Shown here: positions 1-8,142 of the stretch, one piece after another
How positions within the stretch are numbered: the stretch's first letter is position 1
Layout: every line of letters begins with the position of its first letter
Assembly (NCBI GenBank): GCA_019636235.1
Contig: JAHBXW010000005.1
Span: 1-64,000, forward strand
Length of the DNA stretch: 64,000 nucleotides
Origin: Planctomyces sp.
GTDB taxonomy: Bacteria > Planctomycetota > Planctomycetia > Planctomycetales > Planctomycetaceae
Direction: 5' to 3'
The notes under the pieces: generated by a model
What the model saw: the letters and a program-made list of their open reading frames with translations, nothing else
What the model was told of the DNA's origin: nothing
The model's database searches: none
Made by a program: the position numbers and the translations under genes

Positions 1-175
1 GTTCGGTTGGGACGTCTCTCCAGCGGCATCCAGTGGCCAGGACATACCACAAGACCTTCATAACACAGTGGTTCGAGACTCGCGGCCGACCGCCGTCGGG
101 ACCGACGGGTTCGTCGGGCGGCAGGTGATGGGCGACAATGTCAAAGAACTCCTCGGGCATCGGGGCGCTGGCCAT
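1..175 (-). pseudogene. IS5-family transposase, N-terminal part (cut by window edge)
   Basis: Read from an ATG at 175 towards the left edge, 58 codons stay open. They give a protein starting MASAPMPEEFFDIVAHH, with GRPRVSNHCVMKVLWYVL in the middle and GCRWRDVPTE at the edge. This is the usual N-terminal layout of IS5/IS4-type transposases (DUF4096-like): an acidic start, a GRPR segment, then an ILW/VLWYVL helix and a G-CRWRDVP motif. The catalytic DDE domain would lie outside the window, so I cannot tell whether the element is intact. The terminal inverted repeat should lie just right of 175; a candidate end near 240-250 would place it inside the next ORF. Confidence 0.75.
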
Positions 176-225
176 GAGACGGCTCCTGAAACGGGAACAG
201 ATTCCCGCTCCCTGGCGCAAATTCC

Positions 226-480
226 ATGCCGAGGTTTTTGGTCCGTCTCTTAAGGGGTGGCAAGAAAATCCTTGTCAAGGGTGCGAAGAAGATCACCGGA
301 GTAATAGGCGGAGCTATATTTTTTTACTGTGACTACTCCGAAGGAGGCGTCGAACACGCGGTCAAGGAAGCAACGTGGCCAATCTCGGAGATCCCGCCAG
401 GTCCAATCGCAGAAGGATTGGATCGGCACGCCCGGAGCCGTCGAGAGCCGCATTGGGGAAAATGGTCGCATGAGCACTGA
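226..480 (+). pseudogene. Small ORF, probable IS-truncated C-terminus of a larger (toxin-like) protein
   Basis: An 84-codon frame with a very basic start (GGKKILVKGAKKITGV), a short hydrophobic stretch (IGGAIFFYCDY) and a conserved-looking tail (GGVEHAVKEATWPISEI). It ends 10 nt inside the next gene, so the two are translationally coupled. This argues that the reading frame is real. There is no good ribosome site before the ATG, and the transposase fragment lies directly upstream. I infer that this is the 3' end of a longer gene whose front was removed or separated by the IS. The tail reminds me of C-termini of planctomycete RHS-type proteins, but that is from memory. It could instead be a stand-alone small membrane-active protein. 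Confidence 0.45.
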
Positions 481-1204
481 TTGCCCACAAGGGAAAGATG
501 AGGCGGACGATTTTCAGAGGCGTGCTTTCATTGCGGCATGGTCAGGAGACGAGACTGCGCTGAGAGATATATTGACAGGAGATTTCCCAACCTTACGCGA
601 CTCGGATGGCAAGACCCTGTTTTGCGCTTCAATGTTGGGAGGTGTCTCGATCTCCTCGCTTATCGATATGGGCGCAGATGTCAATGCATTAAATAGCGAT
701 GGCACGTCCGCACTGTTTCATGCCTTTCTTGACGATGACGGAGCGGCCGTAGCAGAGCTCCTGAACTGCGGAGCGAACACGTGGGACTCCTGGTTCGGGG
801 ACGGCACTGCCTTGCACTTGGCGGCAATGAACGACGCGAGAGTCGCGATCGAGGCGGCCTTACGGTATGGGGTGAGTGCTGATTTGATCAATGCATCCGA
901 CACTCGCGGATTCACCGTTCTCATGACGGCAGTTGAGTCCGGACATCATGCCGTTGCAGCTGCTTTAATCAATGCTGGCGCTGATGTTAACGCGTATGAC
1001 GCAAATCGATATTGTGAGACAGCGCTCCATGTTGCTGCGGAGCGTGGAGACCGGAAGTGCATCGAACTACTTCTTCGAGCTGGAGCTAGCCTCGAAATCC
1101 AGGACAGTCACGGCCGGCGTCCGGCGGACTTATATCTGGAAGCACATGAGAAAGATTCGATCGACGTCGAAGTGCTGAGAATGTTGCTACGCGAATTGGT
1201 TTGA
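470..1204 (+). CDS. Ankyrin-repeat protein, probable immunity-type
   Basis: A 244-aa cytoplasmic protein made almost wholly of ankyrin repeats, seen as repeated blocks such as LINAGADVNAYD, TALHVAAERGD and LLLRAGASLEI. About five to six repeats run from residue 30 to the end; there is no signal peptide or enzyme motif. Ankyrin proteins bind other proteins, and small ones next to toxin genes often act as immunity proteins. I chose the ATG at 470, which overlaps the end of the preceding ORF by 11 nt, over an in-frame ATG at 329 whose extra 47 residues are low in repeat character. The next gene is an Imm21-like protein, which supports an immunity role. The DNA here is visibly less GC-rich than most of the window. 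Confidence 0.75.
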   Translation: MSTDCPQGKDEADDFQRRAFIAAWSGDETALRDILTGDFPTLRDSDGKTLFCASMLGGVSISSLIDMGADVNALNSDGTSALFHAFLDDDGAAVAELLNCGANTWDSWFGDGTALHLAAMNDARVAIEAALRYGVSADLINASDTRGFTVLMTAVESGHHAVAAALINAGADVNAYDANRYCETALHVAAERGDRKCIELLLRAGASLEIQDSHGRRPADLYLEAHEKDSIDVEVLRMLLRELV

Positions 1205-1304
1205 TGTCTAATGGCGAGCAGCGGTGGTATCCCCACTGCCTTGAGTGCAGCCGGTCTCAGGGCGGGCAGGTCAGACAATAAACCAAGTAGACAGAGCAAT
1301 CAGT

Positions 1305-1862
1305 ATGCAAACGGCATTCCGGTGGATCGAGTCAGGCGGAGGGCCGCTGATACTGATTCCGGCGAAGGCGCTCGCGGACTGGAAGGGCGACAGCCAGGAC
1401 GACGACTCGGATTGCGAGTTCACGGATTATGGACGCGCCTGCCAAGTGTATGAGTATGTGGGTGTAGTCGATTGTGGCCCACGCCAGGCGGCTGTCGTTG
1501 TCGCAGAGCCTGGCCCGACGACTTGGTTGCCTTTTGGGTTCTCTGGGGGGGTGATCGCAAAATGGACCTATGCCCCTGGTCGCGATGAGGCCGACGCAGC
1601 TCTCCTGAGGCTGAAAGATCCTGGCGTGTTGAAGTCCATTCGCTGGGATCTCGGGAGCGTGGAAGTGGAGGTCGATTGCGATACGATGCTGCTGTTCGAC
1701 TCAGCACTGGACAGGGAGCGGTTGCGCGCGGAAGACTGCTTTGAGATCCCCGTTGTTCCGGGCCGGGTGAAGGTTGGAGCGGCCATCTATGAGCCGACGA
1801 GCGATCTCTCATTCGTGCTGCATTCCGTGGGCGGCGCGCTGCCGGTTGGCTCGAGCAAGTAA
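1305..1862 (+). CDS. Imm21-like immunity protein
   Basis: A 185-aa protein without signal peptide or membrane segment. Its N-terminus (RWIESGGGPLILIPAKALADW), the later TDYGRACQVYEYVGVVDCG block, a PTTWLP motif, a GGVIAKWTYA strand and the LLFDSA motif near residue 140 follow, as I remember it, the order of motifs of the Imm21 family. That family neutralises polymorphic toxins by binding them. The ATG at 1305 is chosen because the family start lies just before the WIES motif; an in-frame ATG at 1245 adds 20 unrelated residues. No toxin gene lies downstream; the only candidate partner is the truncated ORF near 226. It may therefore be an orphan immunity gene protecting against toxins of neighbours. 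Confidence 0.65.
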   Translation: MQTAFRWIESGGGPLILIPAKALADWKGDSQDDDSDCEFTDYGRACQVYEYVGVVDCGPRQAAVVVAEPGPTTWLPFGFSGGVIAKWTYAPGRDEADAALLRLKDPGVLKSIRWDLGSVEVEVDCDTMLLFDSALDRERLRAEDCFEIPVVPGRVKVGAAIYEPTSDLSFVLHSVGGALPVGSSK

Positions 1863-1983
1863 GCCTGCAGACTCATCCCTCGATGCTTCCGCCTCGGCGC
1901 TGGGGCGGGCCGCCGGCGGATCAGCCGCCAGCGACCCCGATGGCCACAGCCACCGCCCTTCACCCCCGCGATCCCGCCCCGCG

Positions 1984-2655
1984 TCACCGAGTCCCCGTCG
2001 TCTCCGCCTTCCGGTTCGGGCTGTCGTCCGCGCCCAGCGGCTCCTCGCTCGCCAGAACCTGAGCCACGTCGACCCGGTTGTCGTCCCCGCCGAACGCCCG
2101 CAGGTAACCCAGAATCTCCTGGTAGTGACCGTAGATGCGCATCGAATCGTAACGCGTGATGAACCGCGTACGGTCCCGGCTGTTCAACCGCGTCCACGCC
2201 ACCACCACTTTGTCCAGCGCCCCCAGCAGCACGATCGCATGCGTGCTCTTGAGCTTGAGCTGCGACTGCAGCGGAATGTCCGGATCGCTGCCGTCCAGCG
2301 CATAAGGCAGATCGATCAGCCCGCCGGACTGGTTCTGAATGTCATCCCCGCCGAAGGGGCGATCCCCCGCGTCGATCTGTGCGTTCGGATCGATCGCCCG
2401 CTCGATCTTGTCCCCCAGAGGCGCCAGATCGGGGTTGTGTGTCACCCGGCGGCGCCAGCGGTCGCAGTGCACCAGATGCTGCAGCAGATGGTCCCGCGTC
2501 GGATTGTCGAATCCCCCCCGATCCGATAGTTCATCGTTGGCCAGCAGTTCCGAGCGCATCGTGAACAGCGGCGACAGCGCCGCCGCGATGTGCAGGTTTC
2601 GCAGCGTCACGATCGCCCGCCGAAACTGCTCCTGTCCCGGTTGTCCAATCGGCAT
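1984..2655 (-). CDS. Hypothetical protein (223 aa)
   Basis: I do not recognise the family. The protein has no signal peptide, no clear membrane segment and a mixed, fairly hydrophilic composition. It contains an N-terminal helical region (EQFRRAIVTLRNLHIAAALS), a central part rich in D and R, and a charged C-terminus. The start is set at 2655 because a GGAGG motif sits 6 nt before that ATG; an in-frame ATG at 2676 overlaps that ribosome site. It is the last gene of a minus-strand cluster after the HExxH-thioredoxin protein, 69 nt downstream of it. The two may be co-transcribed, but no function can be inferred. Confidence 0.6.
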   Translation of the reverse strand: MPIGQPGQEQFRRAIVTLRNLHIAAALSPLFTMRSELLANDELSDRGGFDNPTRDHLLQHLVHCDRWRRRVTHNPDLAPLGDKIERAIDPNAQIDAGDRPFGGDDIQNQSGGLIDLPYALDGSDPDIPLQSQLKLKSTHAIVLLGALDKVVVAWTRLNSRDRTRFITRYDSMRIYGHYQEILGYLRAFGGDDNRVDVAQVLASEEPLGADDSPNRKAETTGTR

Positions 2656-2724
2656 CTCAACTCCTCCCTGGGTCATGGTTCTGGTGAATGTGATTCCCGC
2701 CGTTTTGTGGAGCGCCGTGCGGCG

Positions 2725-4365
2725 TCAGACGGCCCCGGTGGACAGCGGCGCCACTTCGGAGACCCGGCGATCGACCTCCGCCATCAGCCGGCTCACCGTG
2801 CTGGCGGCCGACGCGTCCGCTCCGTCCACGACTTTCCGCGCCTCGTCGTCGAGGAACATGCCGCGCAGCGCGTCAAGTGCCGCCACACGTCCCTCTGATT
2901 CGCGGAGTTCAAGTAGCTCACGCGCCTCATCCAGGCGGCGGGGAAACGGCGCGCGGACCGTCAGCGTCCGCCCCTCCTCCGCGCCGCCGCGCGTGCCGTG
3001 CGTGCGCGCTCTCCGCTGCCGCCGCCAGCGCAGCAACAGCCATAGCGCTCCGGCGCCCCCCAGGCCCCCCGTCGCCGCCGAACCGCCGACGATCCCCGCC
3101 AGCTTCAGGGCCGACAGCAGCGAGGGCGCCCCCCGCGCCGCCCAATCGATCCAGCTCCGCCCGCCCGTATCCCGCCGTCCCGTTCCAGCAGGCGTCGCAA
3201 TGGCCGTCGCCGCAGCGCCTGCGGGAGCCTCCTGAGACGCGATTGGCTCCGCGTCGGACGTCGTTTCCTCTCTGTCGTGGTCGTCGCTGATGTCGTCGCT
3301 TTCCGGCGCGCTCCGAGGCGCTCCCACGGGACGTTCCTGCGGCGTGTCGCCGCTCAGACCGAGTTGTTCCAGCAGCCAGGCGGCATTGCGATACCCCTCG
3401 ATCCGCACGTCCGGGCACAGGAACGTCGGCAGCGTGCGCACCGATTCCGCCGCGGCAACCCGGTGTCCGGCCGCGGTGTCGACGTCCAGGAACTCAATCC
3501 GGAACCGCCGTTGGAGCTGCGCGCGGAACTCCGGATGCTGGTCCAGATCCATCCGGAATCGCCGACAGGCCGCGCACCATCCGGCCGTGAACACCCGCAA
3601 CGCGGGGAGCTCAGGCCGGCTCGGCCAGTGCATCCGGCAGCCCACATCCCGGCAGGCGGCGCCCCGCATCGCGCGGTCCGTGCGCCACGTCCCCCAGGCG
3701 CGATCCAGGTCCGGGACGGTCAGGCCGTACAATGCCTCGATGCGCGTCGTCACGGGCGCCGCGCCAAGCTGCAGCTTGAGCAGCGTCTCCGGGCCGCCCC
3801 GCTCCAGCAGGAACTCGACAAGCGAGAACCCCGCCGTGTAGACCCGCTGTACGTCCCCGGGCGCCGCGGGGTACTGCTGGCCATTCAGGAACGCGGGCGT
3901 CAGCCGCAGCTCAACGTCCGTGGCCAGCGTCCGCCGCAGCCGCTCGTGCGAAGCCGACGATTCGAACAGCGAAGCGCACCCCTCATCCAGCCAGCGTGGA
4001 ATCGGCCTGCGGACCAACGAGGCCCGCACCATGTGATCGACTTCGTGCGGCACGACATCCCGCAGCAGCGTTTCCCGCGACCCGGCGACGTCCATTCGCC
4101 AGCCGTAGACTTCGCCGTCCCGAATTGTGAACCGCGTCCGGCCGGCCCCGCTGGCCGCCTCGCCGGCGTTCACCGCAATCGGACAGGGGCGATGCCAGTC
4201 CCCAGGCAGGTCCCGGCCGCTCCAGAACCGGGCCGACCGCACCCGCTCCGCCTCCGCGGCCGCCGCCAGCGAGGGATCGTCGCAGACAAAATTGCGCCCC
4301 CCGGCGATGCCCTCGGCGGCGACAGACGCCAGCACGAGCAGCGCGCACGCAATCCGGCTCGTCAT
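2725..4365 (-). CDS. Exported HExxH metallopeptidase-like / thioredoxin-like fusion protein with membrane anchor
   Basis: A 546-aa protein. A signal peptide (about residues 1-22) is followed by a gluzincin-like segment with HEVDH at 107-111 and WLDEG at 124-129, whose Glu would be the third zinc ligand (peptidase MA type). From about 255 a thioredoxin-like domain follows, with C264-A-A-C267 and a TLPT cis-proline motif at 311-314. After a low-complexity linker comes one hydrophobic segment near 415-445, then an Arg-rich and helical C-terminus. The layout suggests an envelope enzyme or redox-linked protease held in the membrane. The gene overlaps the upstream gene by 4 nt, with GGGAGG before its ATG. 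Proteolytic activity is inferred from motifs only; the HExxH could also be a non-catalytic relic. Confidence 0.7.
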   Translation of the reverse strand: MTSRIACALLVLASVAAEGIAGGRNFVCDDPSLAAAAEAERVRSARFWSGRDLPGDWHRPCPIAVNAGEAASGAGRTRFTIRDGEVYGWRMDVAGSRETLLRDVVPHEVDHMVRASLVRRPIPRWLDEGCASLFESSASHERLRRTLATDVELRLTPAFLNGQQYPAAPGDVQRVYTAGFSLVEFLLERGGPETLLKLQLGAAPVTTRIEALYGLTVPDLDRAWGTWRTDRAMRGAACRDVGCRMHWPSRPELPALRVFTAGWCAACRRFRMDLDQHPEFRAQLQRRFRIEFLDVDTAAGHRVAAAESVRTLPTFLCPDVRIEGYRNAAWLLEQLGLSGDTPQERPVGAPRSAPESDDISDDHDREETTSDAEPIASQEAPAGAAATAIATPAGTGRRDTGGRSWIDWAARGAPSLLSALKLAGIVGGSAATGGLGGAGALWLLLRWRRQRRARTHGTRGGAEEGRTLTVRAPFPRRLDEARELLELRESEGRVAALDALRGMFLDDEARKVVDGADASAASTVSRLMAEVDRRVSEVAPLSTGAV

Positions 4366-5012
4366 GCGGCCGCCTCCCGCAATTCGGCAACCGTCGCCTC
4401 CCCCGCCAGCGAGCCTGGCTCGAGCGCGCGTTCATACTTCCCCGTCCGCACCAGTTCCCGCAGCAGTCGCGCCGGGTTGTAACGCGCCGGATTGGAGTGG
4501 TTCATCCGGTTCAGCCGCATCAGCACCGCGGCCGCCAGCTCCGAGCAGAACAGCCTCTCCAGATCGGCCGACGGAAACAGCCGCGTGAACGGCAGCAGCC
4601 GCCCCCCCGAACGCAACGCGCCCCGCAGATCGTACCGCCGCTCTCCCCGGACGAAGCGACGGATCAGAATCCGTGACAGCAGCCCGCGTTCCTCCCGGCT
4701 CAGCGAATTGATGTCCGTCAGCCGGTATCGCTCCACGCGTCCTCCGGCTGCGGCGTAGTCCGCCACGCGAGACGCCGGCTCATGCGCCTGAACGCCCCTC
4801 CGCTGCCGGCCCGTCACCACGCAACGGCGCAGGCACAGCATCGTCGACTCCACCCACACCGGCCGGCCCGCGTGCTCGCAGATCATCGCCACGTGCGACG
4901 GACCCACGCGCAGCCCCCGCGGCGCCAGGACGCTCGCTGTCCCCCAGCCGATGACGCGGCTGACGACGTCTCCGCCGTAACACGCCGCCAGATCCCCCGC
5001 CGTCCAGTCCAT
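4362..5012 (-). CDS. Permuted papain-like (YiiX/LRAT-type) hydrolase
   Basis: A 216-aa protein with the permuted NlpC/P60 order: a His in GPSHVAMI (His40), an acidic VEST motif (Glu55) and a late Cys in LFCSELAAAV (Cys156). The N-terminal GDLAACYGGDVVSRVIGW block is typical of the YiiX/YaeF-type fold. Such enzymes cleave amide or thioester bonds of lipids or peptides. No signal peptide is seen, so it may act in the cytoplasm or be membrane-associated. The start at 5012 has GGAGG 8 nt upstream; an in-frame ATG at 5030 is less likely. The stop overlaps the next gene's start (ATGA), so it is translationally coupled to the HExxH-thioredoxin protein. Confidence 0.7.
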   Translation of the reverse strand: MDWTAGDLAACYGGDVVSRVIGWGTASVLAPRGLRVGPSHVAMICEHAGRPVWVESTMLCLRRCVVTGRQRRGVQAHEPASRVADYAAAGGRVERYRLTDINSLSREERGLLSRILIRRFVRGERRYDLRGALRSGGRLLPFTRLFPSADLERLFCSELAAAVLMRLNRMNHSNPARYNPARLLRELVRTGKYERALEPGSLAGEATVAELREAAA

Positions 5013-5101
5013 GCTGCGCCTCCAACCCAATCCGGGTCAGTTGCGCGCCGCTCCGCATCTTCAGCTCGCGCGCGGCTCAATCCCGCGCCGATGGCAGAAG
5101 T

Positions 5102-5563
5102 TCAACCCCCCGCCGCAAAGCCCCGCCACCAGTCGGCCAGCCGCGGCAGAAATACCGCCGCCCCCACCGCCGCGGCCGTCAACGCCGACGCCAGCACGGC
5201 CCCCGCCGATACGTCCTTCGCCAGCCGCGCGTGCTCGCTGTACTCCGTCGACACATGGTCGACGTACGCCTCCAGGGCCGTGTTCAACAGCTCCACCGAA
5301 CACACCAGTCCGGCGCTCAACAGCACGCAGCACCATTCCAGCGAACCCAGACGCAGCCACAGGCCCGCGCCGATCACCCCCGCCAGAGCGGCCGCGTGCA
5401 CCCGCAGGTTCCGCTGCGTGCGGAGCCCATAACTCAGTCCGCGGAATGCATCGGCGAATGATCCGCTCAGCGATTTGCGAAACGGCGGGGCGGGCATGTC
5501 GGCGCTCGATGTTCGAAACCCGGGCAGGCCCCGGCGGCCGCGAGACGACGACGCTCGGTTCAT
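5102..5563 (-). CDS. dgkA: DgkA-family lipid kinase (diacylglycerol/undecaprenol kinase)
   Basis: An integral-membrane kinase with the diagnostic motifs: an RTQRNLRVH loop, ELLNTALE (Glu91, Asn94, Glu98 counted from the start used here) and AKDVSAGAVL (Lys116, Asp117). Three hydrophobic segments fit the small DgkA fold. It phosphorylates diacylglycerol or undecaprenol, recycling lipid carriers for the cell envelope. The start is uncertain: ATGs at 5563 and 5497 both fit (153 or 131 aa), and neither has a clear ribosome site. It lies 89 nt upstream of the YiiX-like gene on the same strand and divergent from the beta-lactamase-like gene. A second, degenerate DgkA-like gene lies at 46851-47270. 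Confidence 0.85.
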   Translation of the reverse strand: MNRASSSRGRRGLPGFRTSSADMPAPPFRKSLSGSFADAFRGLSYGLRTQRNLRVHAAALAGVIGAGLWLRLGSLEWCCVLLSAGLVCSVELLNTALEAYVDHVSTEYSEHARLAKDVSAGAVLASALTAAAVGAAVFLPRLADWWRGFAAGG

Positions 5564-5642
5564 CTGCCGCCGGGGAATCGCCAGAATATCAGTCTCCCCC
5601 CAAGTCGCACTCTCCACTCCTCCCGATGGCAGGCCGCTTCCC

Positions 5643-7592
5643 ATGCGAACCATGCTGACGCCGCCGGCGCTCCTGCCGGTCCTCCTTGTCCTGCTGGTCG
5701 CCGGCACGGGCTTCGCCGACGAATCCGCGCCGCCCGCCGAACAGCCGGCCGTAGCGGCTCCGGCGAACGCCGCTTTCGTCTCCGGGTTGTCGCCCGCCGA
5801 CTTCCAGGCCGAGTTCGACCGCCTCGTCCGGGACGGCTTTCGCCCGATCGCCTGTCAGCTCGATGCGCCTGATCGGCACACGCCCCGAATGGGCGCCCTG
5901 TTCGTCAACGACAAGCGGCCTGGCGCCTGGCTGGCCCGCGGCGCCATCTCCGCCGACGACTTCCAGAAGACGCACGCCGAACAGCAGCAGCGCGGGGCTC
6001 GCCTGATCGGACTGGCCGCCTGCGAACTCGACAGCCGCCCCACTTTCAGCGGCATTTGGATTCGCGATGGCGGACTGCGCCGCACAGAGGTTCTGAAAGG
6101 GCTGTCCGCGCAGCAGCTTCGCGACCGCACGGCGGCCTTCGCGAAGGACGGCCTGCGGCCCGACATCGTCTGCGGATACCGGTCCGGAACCTCCCTCAAA
6201 TACGCGGCGTTGTTCGTCGATGCCGCCGGGCAGGAGTTTGACCTGCAGACCGATCTCGCCAGCGGGCCGGCGCAGACGTTGCTCGAAACGTCCGACGCGT
6301 CGCCGCTGCGGCCGCATTCGATCGTCGTCGACGACAGCCGCGGCGCGCCGAAGTTCTCCGTCCTGAGGATCGCCGACGGACGCGCCGGGACCGCCGCCAT
6401 CGGGCTGTCCGAAACGCAGCTCGAGGAACTGCGGGCCGAGCGCCTCGCCGCCGGCGACCGGATCCTGCAGCTCACGCCCTATCGCGAGGGAGCCGCCACG
6501 CGGCACGCGATCGTCTTCGAAACCCCGGCCGACCGCCTGCCGCAGACCGGCGACGACGTCCCCGCGCTCGCCGCCTTCGACGACGCCCTGCAGCAGCACC
6601 TCGCGGAAACCGGCATCCGCGGCGCGACGCTGGCCATCTCCCGCAACGGCCAGCTCCTGTTCTCCCGCGGCTACGGATACTGCGACGCTGAAGAACGCCA
6701 GCCCATGCCGGCCGACGCCCTGCTGCGGATCGCCAGCATCTCCAAGCCCATCACCAACATCGCCATCCGCCGACTGATCGACGAGGGACGCCTCGCCGAA
6801 GACACGCAGGTGTTCGACTTCCTGCAGCTTCAGAAGCCCGTACAGGGGGACTTCGATGAACGCTGGCGGGAGATCACCGTCGGGCATCTGCTGCAGCACA
6901 AAGGGGGTTGGGACCGGAACGAGAAGCAGCCCGAGTTCGAGAACGGCTTCGATCCGATGTTCCATCCGGGGCGGATCGCGCGGGCGTTGGGCAGACGGGC
7001 GCCGCTGTCCGCCCGCGATTTCGTCGATTACATGGTCACGCGTCCGCTGCAGTTCGCGCCGGGCGCGCGGAGTTCGTATTCCAATTTCGGCTACTGCGTC
7101 CTGGGTCGGGTGGTCGAGAAGGCGTCCGGGCAGTCGTATGGCGATTACGTGCGGGATGCGATCTGCCTGCCGCTGGGCGCGGAGGATGTGCGGCTCGGGC
7201 GGTCGATGGTCGCGGACCGCGATCCGCGCGAGCCGGTGTACTGCGACCCGGGGGAGACGCGATGCGTGTGCACGACGGGCCGGGAGACGGTGCGCTGGCC
7301 GGACGGCGGCTTCCTGCTGGAGGCGATGGACGCGCACGGCGGGTTCATCGCGTCAGGGCCGCACCTGCTGAAGGTGTTCGACGCGTATTGGATGGACGGT
7401 CGCCCGCGACGTCCGGGGACCCGCGCGCGGTGGACGCATTTCGGCTCGTTGCCGGGGACGTTCGGAGTGGTGACGCAGCGGCCGGACGGCATCAACATTT
7501 CGGTGCTGTTCAACCAACGGACGTCTCAGAACGACGAGCGGATTCTGGAGGTGGTGAACGCCACGGCGAATGGGATTGGGGAATGGCCGTGA
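5643..7592 (+). CDS. Exported class C beta-lactamase-like serine hydrolase with N-terminal tandem-repeat domain
   Basis: A 649-aa protein with a signal peptide (LLPVLLVLLVAGTGFADE). The first 320 residues hold four divergent copies of a repeat built around GLSPADFQAEFDRLVRDGFRP, the type found before serine hydrolases in the polyglycine-hydrolase/BTRD family. The hydrolase follows with S365-I-S-K368 (SxxK nucleophile and base) and Y479-S-N481. These enzymes act on D-amino acid peptides, esters or beta-lactams; the substrate here is unknown. The start at 5643 gives a good signal peptide, unlike the ATG at 5475. It is divergent from the DgkA gene and convergent with the next minus-strand gene. 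Probably periplasmic. Confidence 0.8.
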   Translation: MRTMLTPPALLPVLLVLLVAGTGFADESAPPAEQPAVAAPANAAFVSGLSPADFQAEFDRLVRDGFRPIACQLDAPDRHTPRMGALFVNDKRPGAWLARGAISADDFQKTHAEQQQRGARLIGLAACELDSRPTFSGIWIRDGGLRRTEVLKGLSAQQLRDRTAAFAKDGLRPDIVCGYRSGTSLKYAALFVDAAGQEFDLQTDLASGPAQTLLETSDASPLRPHSIVVDDSRGAPKFSVLRIADGRAGTAAIGLSETQLEELRAERLAAGDRILQLTPYREGAATRHAIVFETPADRLPQTGDDVPALAAFDDALQQHLAETGIRGATLAISRNGQLLFSRGYGYCDAEERQPMPADALLRIASISKPITNIAIRRLIDEGRLAEDTQVFDFLQLQKPVQGDFDERWREITVGHLLQHKGGWDRNEKQPEFENGFDPMFHPGRIARALGRRAPLSARDFVDYMVTRPLQFAPGARSSYSNFGYCVLGRVVEKASGQSYGDYVRDAICLPLGAEDVRLGRSMVADRDPREPVYCDPGETRCVCTTGRETVRWPDGGFLLEAMDAHGGFIASGPHLLKVFDAYWMDGRPRRPGTRARWTHFGSLPGTFGVVTQRPDGINISVLFNQRTSQNDERILEVVNATANGIGEWP

Positions 7593-7746
7593 TTTTGGCG
7601 CTTAAGCAGGGCGGGTCGACGCAGTTTCGCAGGCCGGGTCTTGACCGGCGAGCCGGTGCACTGGGCGGCTCGGCAGACGGGCATCGGCCGGAATTGAGAC
7701 GACCCGCGCCTGGCGCGAATCGATCGGGCTGAGGAAGCGGCGGCGT

Positions 7747-8010
7747 TCAATCGGGACGGTGGCGGCCGTCGTCGCCCGGGGGGCGGCCTCCGAACCACGC
7801 GCCGGCCAGCAGCCCGGCCAGTCCGCCCACGATGCCGCCAATGCCCATCCCGCGGACCCGCCGCGCCAGGCCGATGAACCCGTACAACTCCTGATCCTCC
7901 CAGGCCTCGACGGAAATCATCGAGCCCCCCAGCAGCGCCCCCAGGACGATCCCCAGCACAACGCCCAGGCATCCGCCGCCGACCATCGCCAGAACCGCCT
8001 GCCGTTTCAT
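7747..8010 (-). CDS. Small glycine-zipper membrane protein
   Basis: An 87-aa protein with two Gly-rich hydrophobic segments (VGGGCLGVVLGIVLGALLGG and GIGGIVGGLAGLLAGAWFGG), split by a charged loop (EAWEDQELYGFIGLARR) and closed by a polar tail. Such glycine zippers pack helices tightly and are common in envelope proteins of unknown role. I see no enzyme motif. The frame is supported by its clean membrane pattern; there is no clear ribosome site. It stands between convergent and same-strand neighbours without evident operon partners. Confidence 0.65.
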   Translation of the reverse strand: MKRQAVLAMVGGGCLGVVLGIVLGALLGGSMISVEAWEDQELYGFIGLARRVRGMGIGGIVGGLAGLLAGAWFGGRPPGDDGRHRPD

Positions 8011-8142
8011 CGTGGACCGCCGCTGAACAGGACCGCTGAACCGCAGCCCCGTCGCGGGGCATGAACTGAGTGTACCGTCGGACGGGGGGGATGCATGCGG
8101 CTGCGGAGGTCCGACGGGCGCCGCGCACAGGCTCGCCGGAGT

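Noticed and set aside
68-253. Small plus-strand frame in the left 250 nt
   Set aside because: It lies antisense to the recognisable transposase and has no conserved feature.
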